From DASUAO01 sp046484625 (GTDB lineage: Bacteria; Actinomycetota; Acidimicrobiia; IMCC26256; PALSA-555), in contig JAWOIO010000072.1 in the NCBI GenBank assembly GCA_046484625.1, forward strand, positions 1-29,385: a DNA stretch of 29,385 bases, given 5' to 3'. The notes beneath the pieces are model-generated. The model saw only the letters and a list, made by a program, of their open reading frames with translations, was not told where the DNA came from and did not search any database. Made by a program: the position numbers and the translations under genes. Positions 13,508 to 22,041 of this stretch are shown here, one piece after another (the first letter of the stretch is position 1; the number at the start of each line of letters is the position of its first letter).

Positions 13508-15862
13508 TCAGTCGATCGCGAACCATGCCCGGACTTGGGCTTCGTGGTCGAGGTACCGATCGCCGGAGACGTCGACGACGACCTTGTCGATGGTGCCGCC
13601 GGTGAACGGGAACGGCGACGTGTACTCGGGGCTGACCGGCGAGGAGCTGTCGCGTCCGACGCAGATGCCGTCGCCGGTCAGGCAGAACGCTCCGGGTTGG
13701 GTGACGATGGCGCTGCTGCCCACGGCGCGGTCGTCGACGTAGAGCGTCAACGTGCCGGCGGTGCCGGGCATTGCCGGGTCGGTGTTCGCGCCGTCGGCGA
13801 CGAACTCGGCGGTGCAGACGTGCGGTCCGGGGGCCAGCTGCTCGGTGGCGACGACGTCCTGGAGGGTCGTGCCGATCCAGTTGAAGGTGTAGCGCAGCAC
13901 GCCGTCCTTGACGTAGAGGCTGTGCCCACCGGGGATACCACCGGCCGCCCAGACCACCCCTTCGACCGTGGAGTCGTCGACGGTGAGCCCGGCGGCGATG
14001 GTGTAGGAGCGGCCAGGGATCTGCGGGCCGGCTGCTTCGGGTACGTCCGCGCAGTTCGGGTAGAAGATGTAGTGGTCCCGTGGCGGGGAGGCGTGGGGTC
14101 GTTCGGCGAGGACCTGTTCGATCGCGGAGCGGTCGTCGACAGGCAGTCCGTTGTACTGCCCGGCGTAGAAGAACCACAGGCCCTTGAGCATCTCGAGGCG
14201 TTCCGGGTGATCCGCAGCGACGTTGGTGCTCTGGGAGCGGTCGGTGTCCAGGTGGTAGAGCTCCCATTCGTCGTGCTCGAAGTTCCCCCAGCCCGACAGC
14301 GGTGGGTGCACCGTGTTCGCGATCCAGCCCTCGTGGTAGATCGAGCGTTGGCCGAGCATCGAGTAGAACTGCGACGTCCGCCCGGGTGCGTCGGGGTCGG
14401 TGAGCGCTTCGGCGAAGCTCTCACCTTCGATGGGCAGCTGCGGATAGCCCTTGAGCACCTCGGGCGGCTCGATGCCGAGCAGGTCGTAGAGCGTCGGCAC
14501 GATGTCGACCGCGTGCAGGTACTGCTGGCGCGGGGTGGTGTCCGCGGGGATCTTGGCGGGCCAGGACACGATGCACATGTCGGCGACGCCGCCCTCGGCG
14601 CCGGCCCAGCGCTTCCAGTAGGGGAACGGTGTGTCGAACGCCCACGCCCAGCCGGTGTTGTAGTGGTTGTTCGACGCCGGGGTGCCCAGCTCGTCGATGT
14701 GAGCAAGGGTCTGCTCGGCGGTGTCGGGCACGCCGTTGAAGAACCGCCATTCGTTGAACGAGCCGTTCGGGCCGCCCTCGCCGCTGCCGCCGTTGTCGGA
14801 GACGACCACGATGATGGTGTTGTCGAGCCTCCCGGATTCCTCGAGGTAGTCGAGCACCCGGCCCAGCCGGTCGTCGTGGTAGGAGACGTAGCCGGCGAAG
14901 ATCTCTGCCATCCGGGTGAACAGGCGCTTCTCGTCGTCGGTCAGCGTGTCCCACGGCCGCACCGTGTCAAGCATCGGCCAGGGCTGGCCGTCGGGACCGG
15001 TCCGGTCGGGGCCGCCGTGCGGGTTGATCGACGAGAGCTCGGTGCCCTCGGGCAGCAGGCCGAGCTCGATCTCGCGGGCGAGGATGCCGGCGCGGATGGC
15101 TTCGTACCCTTCGTCGAAGACGCCCTTGTACTTGTCGGCCCACTCGAGCGGCACCAGGTGGGGCGCGTGGCCGGCCTGGGGTGCGAGGTACATGAAGAAG
15201 GGCTTGTCGGGGTCGATGACGTTGGCGTCGCGGATAAACTCGACGGCCTTGTCGGCGATGTCGTCGGCGAGGTGGTAGCCGTCTGCGGGCAGGCCCGGTG
15301 GCTCGATCGGGTGGTTGTCATGGACGAGGTCAGGGAAGTAGCAGTTCGTCTCGCCGCCCAACCAGCCGTAGAACCGCTCGAAGCCGCGCCCCAGGGGCCA
15401 GCGTCCTTTGTAGGCGGCGAGGTTGCACTCCTCACCCGGCGTGAGGTGCCACTTGCCGACGCAGTAGGTGTTGTAGCCGTGTTCGGTCAGGACCTCGGAG
15501 ATGAAGCCCGACTCGAACGGGATGCGGGTCGAGATCCCCGGGAAGCCCGACGCGAACTCGGCGATGGTGGCCATGCCGTTGGTGGTGGCGTTGCGGCCGG
15601 TGAGCAGTGACGCACGTGTGGGCGAGCACAGGGCCGTGGTGTGGAAGTTCGCGAACTTGACGCCCCGCTCCGCGATGCGGGCCATGTTCGGGCACTGGAC
15701 GGGTCCGCCGAAGGTGTCCATCGTGGCGTAGCCGAGGTCGTCCCATGCGATGAACAACACGTTCGGCGCGCCGTCGGGCGCCTTCGGCGCCAGGTATGGC
15801 GCCCAGTCCGGCTCCGAGTCGCGGATGTCGAGCGCGATCTTGCCGTTGAACTTGCCTGGCAT
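13508..15862 (-). CDS. Type I sulfatase (arylsulfatase family) with C-terminal beta domain
   Basis: This 784-residue protein hydrolyses sulfate esters. Residues NVLFIAWDDLG give the metal-binding Asp pair (41-42). The formylglycine site is CSPTR with Cys79, followed by ASLLTGRN. Later come GKWHLTPGE and VVVSDNGGSGEGG, the other alkaline-phosphatase-like metal residues. The last 170 or so residues form an extra beta-rich domain (TVDDSTVEGVVWAAGGIPGG, YTFNWIGTTLQD), as in many large actinobacterial arylsulfatases. No signal peptide is visible, so it may be cytosolic. Activity needs a formylglycine-generating enzyme, not found here. The ATG at 15862 is divergent from the antiporter. Substrate is unknown. 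Confidence 0.93.
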   Translation of the reverse strand: MPGKFNGKIALDIRDSEPDWAPYLAPKAPDGAPNVLFIAWDDLGYATMDTFGGPVQCPNMARIAERGVKFANFHTTALCSPTRASLLTGRNATTNGMATIAEFASGFPGISTRIPFESGFISEVLTEHGYNTYCVGKWHLTPGEECNLAAYKGRWPLGRGFERFYGWLGGETNCYFPDLVHDNHPIEPPGLPADGYHLADDIADKAVEFIRDANVIDPDKPFFMYLAPQAGHAPHLVPLEWADKYKGVFDEGYEAIRAGILAREIELGLLPEGTELSSINPHGGPDRTGPDGQPWPMLDTVRPWDTLTDDEKRLFTRMAEIFAGYVSYHDDRLGRVLDYLEESGRLDNTIIVVVSDNGGSGEGGPNGSFNEWRFFNGVPDTAEQTLAHIDELGTPASNNHYNTGWAWAFDTPFPYWKRWAGAEGGVADMCIVSWPAKIPADTTPRQQYLHAVDIVPTLYDLLGIEPPEVLKGYPQLPIEGESFAEALTDPDAPGRTSQFYSMLGQRSIYHEGWIANTVHPPLSGWGNFEHDEWELYHLDTDRSQSTNVAADHPERLEMLKGLWFFYAGQYNGLPVDDRSAIEQVLAERPHASPPRDHYIFYPNCADVPEAAGPQIPGRSYTIAAGLTVDDSTVEGVVWAAGGIPGGHSLYVKDGVLRYTFNWIGTTLQDVVATEQLAPGPHVCTAEFVADGANTDPAMPGTAGTLTLYVDDRAVGSSAIVTQPGAFCLTGDGICVGRDSSSPVSPEYTSPFPFTGGTIDKVVVDVSGDRYLDHEAQVRAWFAID

Positions 15863-16042
15863 GGATTCACTCCGGGGTTCGGGTCGTGGGCCTGCACCGT
15901 CGACGAACCAGAGGAGTATTGCACGCGCGACGCTGGCTCAGTCCATAATGCCCAAGGCCACTGTCGGACGAACGAGTCAGCAGGAGAGGGACCGCGACGT
16001 GAGACGACCTGCGAGATCCGGAGCGTCCACGCGGCCTGACCG

Positions 16043-17329
16043 ATGACGGTCGGCGCCATCGCGCTCGTCGGTCTGTTGGTGTTCGCCTGGGCGGCGACGT
16101 CCGGCGCGTTGGCACGCCGGAACGTGACCGGGCCGTTCGTGTTCGCAGTCGCCGGGTACGTGCTGGCCAACCCCTCCTGGGGGCCCGTGACCGTCGATGT
16201 CGACACGTCCTCGATCCATGCCATCGCCGAGGTCACCTTGGCGCTGTTGTTGTTCACCGACGCGGCCCGGGTCAACGTGCGGGAGCTGAAGGCCGAACCG
16301 GGGTTGCCGGTCCGGCTGCTCGGTATCGGGCTTCCGCTCTCGGTGGCGGCCGGTGCGGCGGTCGCCGCCCTGGTGTTCGACCTGCCGTGGGGGCTCGCCC
16401 TGTTCCTGGGCGCGGCGTTGGCACCCACCGACGCGGCGTTGAGCGTGCAGGTCATCAACGACGAGCGCATTCCGATGCGTCTCCGACGGTCGCTCAACGT
16501 GGAGAGCGGCCTCAACGACGGCATCGTGACCCCGATCGTCACGGTCGCCATCGCGGTGGCGGCCAGCCAGCTCGGTCAGACGAGCGAGAGCGTGTCGATC
16601 GAGTTCGGGTCCGCGCTGCGCGAGCTCGGGGTCGGTGTCGTCGTCGGTCTCGTGCTCGGAGCCGTGGGGGCGCTGGTCCTGAACCGGGTGTCGCAGCAGG
16701 GGTGGATCGCCCCCGGGGGCCGTCGCATGGCCGCCCTCGCACTGGCCCTGAGCGCGCTGGCGGTGACGCTCGCGCTCGAGGGCAACGGGTTCATCGCCGC
16801 GTTCGTGGCGGGCATCGCGTTCGGGGCGCTGGCCGACCGTGAGGCGTTCGATGTCGAACAGACCAACGAGCTACCCGAGCTCGGCGGCGAGCTGCTCGCG
16901 CTCGTGGTGTGGTTCCTGTTCGGCGCATCCCTGTTGCCGATCGCGTTCGAGCACTTCGACGCGTCCGTCGCGGTGTACGCGCTGCTCAGCCTCACCGTCG
17001 TGCGGATGCTGCCGGTCGCGTTGAGCATGCTCGGCGGCGGGCTCGACCGGCCCACCACGCTGTTTCTCGCCTGGTTCGGACCGCGGGGGCTGGCGTCGGT
17101 GGTGTTCGCGCTGCTGGCGATCGAAGAGCTCGGCGAGACCGACCCCTCCGTCAACGTCGCGATCGCCGCGGTGACGCTGACCGTGGCCGCGAGCATCCTG
17201 TTGCACGGACTCAGCACCGGGCCCGGCGGTCGGCGCTACGTCGAGAGCGAACAGGCCCGCGACACGACTGGGCCTCGCGCCCGACACTCGGTCTTCACCC
17301 GCCATCATCACGGCGGCAGTGCCAGGTGA
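16043..17329 (+). CDS. CPA1-family cation:proton antiporter
   Basis: This 428-residue membrane protein has about 12 helices and the CPA1 signatures: APTDAALS (127-134) and ESGLNDGIVTP (154-164). Asn158-Asp159 form the ion-binding ND pair of electroneutral NhaP-type Na+/H+ exchangers. A late FGPRGLASVVFALL matches the conserved C-terminal helix region. Only a short hydrophilic tail follows, with no regulatory TrkA-C domain. It should exchange Na+ or K+ for protons. It is divergent from the sulfatase over 180 bases and is followed immediately by a membrane protein gene. Confidence 0.9.
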   Translation: MTVGAIALVGLLVFAWAATSGALARRNVTGPFVFAVAGYVLANPSWGPVTVDVDTSSIHAIAEVTLALLLFTDAARVNVRELKAEPGLPVRLLGIGLPLSVAAGAAVAALVFDLPWGLALFLGAALAPTDAALSVQVINDERIPMRLRRSLNVESGLNDGIVTPIVTVAIAVAASQLGQTSESVSIEFGSALRELGVGVVVGLVLGAVGALVLNRVSQQGWIAPGGRRMAALALALSALAVTLALEGNGFIAAFVAGIAFGALADREAFDVEQTNELPELGGELLALVVWFLFGASLLPIAFEHFDASVAVYALLSLTVVRMLPVALSMLGGGLDRPTTLFLAWFGPRGLASVVFALLAIEELGETDPSVNVAIAAVTLTVAASILLHGLSTGPGGRRYVESEQARDTTGPRARHSVFTRHHHGGSAR

Positions 17330-17333
17330 CGAG

Positions 17334-18023
17334 ATGACCGACGACAGGGCCGACGAGCTCGACCGACTGGCGGCTGTCGCGCGCGCACCGCGTACCGCCG
17401 GCATCGCCGGCATCGTGTTCTCGGTGCTGTTCATCGCCGCCATCAGCTTGTTTCGTAGCGCCATCCCCGTCGACCCCGACGACGTCGGTAGCTGGTTGAC
17501 CTCCAGCGCGCAGCGAACCCGGGTCGAGATCGCGCTCGCGCTGCTTCCGTTCGCCGGCCTTGCCTTCTTGTGGTTCATCGGCGTCATCCGCGACCACCTC
17601 GGCGACCGGGAGGACCGGTTCTTCGCGACCGTCTTCCTCGGAAGCGGCCTGCTGTTCGTGGCGATGCTGTTCATCAGCGGAGCGATCATGGCGACCCTCG
17701 TCGGGGTCACCGCAGACGGATCGATCGACGTGGACGTCTGGCGGTTCGGCCGGCGGCTCCTCTTCACCGTCATGACCACCTACGGACTGCGGATGGCCGC
17801 GGTGTTCACCTTCGCCACGACGACACTCGCCCGCCGCGTCGGGGTGTTGCCCCGATGGCTGCAGATCGTCGGCTACCTGAGCGCCCTGGCACTGCTGCTC
17901 TCCGCGGCCTCCGTCGACTGGCTCGAGATGCTGTTCCCGCTGTGGGTCCTGCTCGTGAGCATCCACATCCTGTCGGCGGGGAAGCGGGCCCTCGGCCCGC
18001 CACGCCCTGCGTCGCAGCCATGA
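17334..18023 (+). CDS. Six-helix membrane protein of unknown function
   Basis: This 229-residue protein has about six predicted transmembrane helices: near residues 23-40, 65-88, 96-125, 142-168, 178-195 and 198-215. The N-terminus MTDDRADELDRL is acidic and there is no signal peptide. I do not recognise the family. The ATG at 17334 lies 4 bases after the antiporter stop, so the two are probably co-transcribed; a GTG at 17319 would overlap the antiporter. No catalytic motif is visible. Confidence 0.7.
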   Translation: MTDDRADELDRLAAVARAPRTAGIAGIVFSVLFIAAISLFRSAIPVDPDDVGSWLTSSAQRTRVEIALALLPFAGLAFLWFIGVIRDHLGDREDRFFATVFLGSGLLFVAMLFISGAIMATLVGVTADGSIDVDVWRFGRRLLFTVMTTYGLRMAAVFTFATTTLARRVGVLPRWLQIVGYLSALALLLSAASVDWLEMLFPLWVLLVSIHILSAGKRALGPPRPASQP

Positions 18024-18033
18024 GGAGGCATCA

Positions 18034-19085
18034 GTGACCCGAGATCCGGGCGCGGGTGGGGCTCCGGAGGAGAGTGCGGGGGTTTCGCGGCTCTCGTTGT
18101 TGCTGGCAATGGCGATGTTCGTGCTGGTGGTCGACACGTCGTTGATGAATGTGTCGATCTCGGCGGTGGTGCTCATCGCCGTGGTGCTCGCAGGCATGGG
18201 GCGCATCCGCGACGTGGAGTACACCGGCCCTCGTCACATCGACGTGGTGGGTGCGGTGCTGTCCGTCATCGGCATGGGTGGCGTCGTGCTCGGCATCCTC
18301 ACTTCCGGATCGGCATCAGCCAACAGATGATGCAACAGATCACGCTCGGCGGAGCGATGATCGCACTACCCCTGTTCTTGCAAATGACGCTGGAGTACGA
18401 CGCGATGCAGGCAGGGTTGTCGCTCGCACCACTGTCGCTCAGCATGTTCGGTGTCGCGCTGCTGGCCGGGAAGAGGGCGGGGAAGCGCCGGGCCGCCGAC
18501 ATCGTGCTGATGGGCTTCACGCTGAGCGCGATCGGGATCGCCCTGATCATCCCGATCATGCCCCGGACCGACTCGGGCTGGGCGCTTGTCGTCCCGCTGC
18601 TCGTCACCGGGTCCGGGCTCGGCCTCCTCGTCTCGCAGCTCAACAACTACACGCTGTCGCCCATCGAGGAGGAGCGGGTCAGCGAGGCCGCCGGGGTGAA
18701 CTCCGCGGCGGGCTCGTTCGGGCTGTCGTTCGGCCTCGCGATGGCCGGCGGCCTCATGCTCGCAATGCTTGCGTTCAGCTTCACGAACATGACCGATGAC
18801 AGCGCGGTCATCCCGCCTCCGCAACAGGATCAGATCTCGACCACGCTCGAGGACAACGCCGAGGTGGTGAGCAACACCCAACTGGAAGCGCTCATCGCTG
18901 ACGAGCCCAAAGACGTGCAGGTCGAGATCCTCCGCATCCACACGGACGCGCGGGACCTCTCGCTGCAGGTCGCGCTCCTTGTCCCCGTCCTCGCGAGCCT
19001 GATCGGCCTGGCCAACGGCTTCCGTATGCGCCGTCTCCCCGACATCGAGCCCGCAGCCGACCTCGGGGGACTCGATCTTGCGTGA
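18034..19085 (+). pseudogene. Doubly deleted DHA2-type MFS drug exporter
   Basis: Two adjacent frames carry pieces of one 14-helix DHA2/EmrB exporter (intact length about 520-560). The first (18034-18330) has helix 1 (LLLAMAMFVLVVDTSLMNVS) and then jumps in frame near 18170 to helices 6-7, with DVEYTGPRHIDVVGAVLSVI; helices 2-5 are missing. It then shifts frame. The second piece, from about 18303, reads FRIGISQQMMQQITLGGAMI and continues to the end at 19085, with QLNNYTLSP and ERVSEAAGVNSAAGSFG intact. A second deletion near 18303 removed helices 7-8. The start GTG at 18034 has GAGGAGG. The product would not be a working transporter. Confidence 0.8.
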
Positions 19086-19471
19086 ACGGAACGGCGGCTC
19101 CTTCGCGGATCGCTGAAGCCGGCGACGTGTCCACGATCGGTCTCGCGCTCGCGCACTTCTTCGCCTTCCGCATGTCGAGTCGCCTCGTTCGGGGCAGCTC
19201 GTTTCACCGACATGATCTCGATCTGGCGGTGGCACAGATCGGCGGAGCCGTGTCGGTGGCGCTGCTCTGAACGATCCCCGTCGTGTTGCTGCCAACGGAT
19301 TCCGAAGTCGACGCGGTCAGGATCCTGCTCGCGATGCTTCTCGGCATCGCTGGTTGCGCATCGGGGCGGACCAGTGGCGCGTCGCGGCCGCGATCGATCG
19401 TCATGGGGGTGTTCGCGCTCTTGCTCGGTTTGACGGTGGCGCTGGTCAAGAGCCTGCTGCTCGGCCACTGA
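19082..19471 (+). pseudogene. Small membrane protein gene interrupted by an in-frame TGA
   Basis: One reading frame of about 130 codons runs from GTG at 19082 to 19471 and is split by a TGA at 19268-19270. Before it: IGLALAHFFAFRMSSRLV and DLAVAQIGGAVSVALL. After it: TIPVVLLPTDSEVDAVRILL, then RSIVMGVFALLLGLTVALVK. Both halves are hydrophobic in the same frame and together look like a three- or four-helix membrane protein. The family is not recognised. It begins overlapping the end of the broken MFS gene. A point mutation is the simplest reading; deliberate recoding is unlikely. Confidence 0.55.
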
Positions 19472-19642
19472 GCGATCCGCGCGGACTGCTCGAACGAGCT
19501 CGCGCCGAGTCGGTTCGGCCCGCTGGACGCGCAGGTCAGCCGCGCGACGGCCTCATCGGCGAGCTCGTCGGGGGTCTGAGATCCGGGAGTACACATGACG
19601 CAAGCCGGTCGCCCGGTCCCCGTTGAGTATTTCCCGAGTGGG

Positions 19643-19671
19643 TTGTCGACGATCTCAACGCGTGGCACAAT
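19643..19671 (+). promoter_or_regulatory. Promoter of relBE, apparently leaderless
   Basis: TTGTCG (19643-19648) and CACAAT (19666-19671) are separated by exactly 17 bases. The -10 ends 7 bases before the ATG at 19679, which suggests a leaderless transcript and supports that start over an upstream in-frame one at 19595. Confidence 0.45.
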
Positions 19672-19678
19672 CGTAGCC

Positions 19679-19957
19679 ATGACGACTGATTCGCTGCGGA
19701 ACGTGAAGGACCGGTTCTCCGAATTCGTCGACCGCGTCGACCGCGAACACGAGCGCATCGTCGTCACCCGCAACGGTCGGCCTGCCGCCGTGCTGGTCAG
19801 CCCCGACGATCTTGCCAGTCTCGAAGAGACCCTTGAACTGCTCGGCGACCATGACGCGATCAAGGAGCTCGTCGAAGCCGAGGCCGCGGTCGCCGCCGGC
19901 GACGTGGTCCGAGGCGTCGAGGCTGTACGAGCATTGCGGCCATCGTCACGGCCGTGA
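19679..19957 (+). CDS. relB: RelB/Phd-YefM type antitoxin
   Basis: This 92-residue protein has the Phd/YefM fold: SLRNVKDRFSEFVDRV, then HERIVVTRNGRPAAVLVSPDDLASLEETL, close to mycobacterial RelB (Rv1247c, from memory). The C-terminal acidic part, about residues 55-92, should bind the toxin. The stop overlaps the toxin start (GTGA). Family members repress their own operon, more strongly with toxin bound. The sequence is intact. Confidence 0.9.
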   Translation: MTTDSLRNVKDRFSEFVDRVDREHERIVVTRNGRPAAVLVSPDDLASLEETLELLGDHDAIKELVEAEAAVAAGDVVRGVEAVRALRPSSRP

Positions 19958-20232
19958 CCGAGGACGGCTACGAACTCATCGTCGCCGGTCCAGCTGCACG
20001 TGCGATCGCTGAGACTCTGCCCGAAGCGGTCAGCGTCGCCGTCATTGACTTCATCACCGGATCACTGATCGACAATCCCCGTCGCGTCGGCCGCGAACTC
20101 CGAAAGGAACTCGCTGGCATCCACAGCGCCCGCCGCGGGAGCTACCGCGTCCTCTATCGAATCGACGAGAGCAACCGAACCGTCACGGTGCTTCGGATCG
20201 ACCACCGAGGCGACGTCTATCGAACCACGTGA
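19954..20232 (+). CDS. relE: RelE-type mRNA interferase toxin
   Basis: This 92-residue protein has the RelE/ParE fold and the typical sequence RELRKELAGIHSARRGSYRVLYRI, followed by VLRIDHRGDVYRT. The basic Arg cluster and terminal Tyr-Arg resemble mycobacterial RelE, which cleaves mRNA at the ribosome. The GTG start at 19954 overlaps the relB stop by 4 bases. A normal two-gene operon with relB; no damage seen. Confidence 0.9.
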   Translation: MTEDGYELIVAGPAARAIAETLPEAVSVAVIDFITGSLIDNPRRVGRELRKELAGIHSARRGSYRVLYRIDESNRTVTVLRIDHRGDVYRTT

Positions 20233-20348
20233 GGCCTGGCGGTACGCCCCACCTCTACGTGCGGGGCTGTCCGAGTACTCCGTGTACCTGGCTGTGGCAC
20301 CTTTGTTCACTCCCGTTCACCCGCGGGAGGACGGGGATACGCTCCGAT

Positions 20349-22004
20349 ATGGCCTCATCCAGCTCCTCCCCGAACATCCTCTTGATCATGACCGACCAGG
20401 AGCGCTACCCGCCTCCGTACGAAGGCGAGGCGGTGGCGAAGTTCCGCAAGGAGCAGTTCCCGGCGCGGGAGTCCTTGCGGGACGGTGGGCTGGAGTTCCA
20501 TCGCCATTACGCGGGGTCGACGGCGTGCACGCCCAGTCGAGCGACCCTGTTCACCGGGCAGTACCCGTCCCTGCACGGTGTCTCGCAGACCGACGGCCTC
20601 GCGAAGCACCACGACGACCCGTCCATGATGTGGTTGGACCCGGACGCGGTGCCGACCCTGGGCGACTACTTCCGGGCCGGCGGGTATCAGACGCACTACC
20701 GGGGGAAGTGGCACGTCTCGCTCGCCGACCTCCTGATCCCCGGCACCCACGAGGGTCTCATGGCGTCCGACGAGGACGGCAATCCGATCCCCGCGGTGGT
20801 CGACGCGTACCGCAAGGCCGATCGGCTCGACCCGTTCGGCTTCTCAGGCTGGGTCGGCCGTGAGCCCCACGGCGCGACCCGAGCCGAGTGCGGACTGGTG
20901 CGCGACGGTGTGTTCGCGGACCAGGTCATTGAGCTGTTCGACGAGCTCGCCCAGGCACGCGACGACGGACCATGGCTCGCCGTCTCGTCGTTCGTGAACC
21001 CGCACGACATCGCGGCGTTCGGGGTCATGGCGGATGAGGTGTGGAAGCTCCCCCCTCCGGACGACTCGGTGCCGGAAATCCCCGAGGCGCCTTCGCAGTC
21101 GGACTCGTTCGCGGGTCGCCCGAAATGCCAAGAGCAGTGGACGGAACTCTGGGGTCAGATCATCTATCCGCAGCCCGTCAACGTCGACTACCGCCGCCTC
21201 TACTACTCGCTGCACAAGCTCGTCGATGCGGCGGTCGCGCGTATCCTCGCGGCCCTCGACGCGTCGGGTATGGCCGACGACACCATCGTGGTGTTCACCT
21301 CGGATCACGGCGAGATGCTCGGTGCGCACGGCGGGATGCAGCAGAAGTGGTGCAGCGCCTACGACGAGGCGATTCGCGTGCCGCTGGTCATCAAGGGCCC
21401 CGGCGTGTCTACCAATGGCGTCGGCGTCGATACGCCCACCAGCCACGTCGACCTGATCCCCACCCTGCTCGGCCTCGCGGGTATCGACGCGGATCGTGCC
21501 GCGGCCGGCGCCGCCGAGCATCACAGCGAGGCCCAGCCACTCTCGGGTCGTGACCTGAGCGGGCTGATCGCCGGGTCCGCACCTCCCGACTCCATCGAGT
21601 CGCCGGTGTACTTCATGACCGAGGACGACGTCTCCCGCGGGCTCACGACCACGAACATCATCTCCGGGGAGCCGTACGTCTCAGCCGTCGCCCCCTGCTT
21701 CATCGAGTCGACGATCGCGACCCTGCCGACGGCCACCGATGGCACGGGGGAGCTCTGGAAGCTCAACCACTACTACGAGCGACTCGACGAGTGGAACGAG
21801 GCCCGCGGTATCCCGACGAACCCGTTCGCCCCGACGGCAGCCGAGGCCGTCTTCGAGCTCCACAACCTCACCGCCGACCCAGAGGAGCGCACGAACCTCG
21901 CCAACGACACCAAGGCGAAGAACGCGCTCAGCACGATGCAGAAGGTCCTCGACACCCAACGCGACGCCAAGCGACGCCTGCCCGCGCTCCGCAACCCGGG
22001 CTGA
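20349..22004 (+). CDS. Type I sulfatase
   Basis: This 551-residue protein begins PNILLIMTDQE, where the first metal Asp is present but the second position is Gln, as in many choline-sulfatase-like enzymes. The formylglycine site is CTPSRATLFTGQYP with Cys60. GKWHVS and FTSDHGEMLGAHGG follow, completing the active site. The C-terminal part has LHNLTADPEERTNLAND, usual for sulfatases. No signal peptide. The ATG at 20349 was chosen because homologues begin shortly before the NILLI strand; an open frame extends to 20229. It follows relBE by 116 bases. Substrate unknown; maturation needs a formylglycine-generating enzyme not seen here. Confidence 0.92.
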   Translation: MASSSSSPNILLIMTDQERYPPPYEGEAVAKFRKEQFPARESLRDGGLEFHRHYAGSTACTPSRATLFTGQYPSLHGVSQTDGLAKHHDDPSMMWLDPDAVPTLGDYFRAGGYQTHYRGKWHVSLADLLIPGTHEGLMASDEDGNPIPAVVDAYRKADRLDPFGFSGWVGREPHGATRAECGLVRDGVFADQVIELFDELAQARDDGPWLAVSSFVNPHDIAAFGVMADEVWKLPPPDDSVPEIPEAPSQSDSFAGRPKCQEQWTELWGQIIYPQPVNVDYRRLYYSLHKLVDAAVARILAALDASGMADDTIVVFTSDHGEMLGAHGGMQQKWCSAYDEAIRVPLVIKGPGVSTNGVGVDTPTSHVDLIPTLLGLAGIDADRAAAGAAEHHSEAQPLSGRDLSGLIAGSAPPDSIESPVYFMTEDDVSRGLTTTNIISGEPYVSAVAPCFIESTIATLPTATDGTGELWKLNHYYERLDEWNEARGIPTNPFAPTAAEAVFELHNLTADPEERTNLANDTKAKNALSTMQKVLDTQRDAKRRLPALRNPG

Positions 22005-22041
22005 GAAGCGCAGCTCTCTCCCGTTCGAGTCGTCGCGGGAC

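Noticed and set aside
13535..15610. A 691-codon open frame opposite the large sulfatase
   Set aside because: Repetitive Val/Gly/Arg-rich product, and the opposite strand carries a complete sulfatase.
19472..19640. A minus-strand frame with DELADEAVARLT
   Set aside because: No start with ribosome site and no family; it overlaps a non-coding gap before the relBE promoter.
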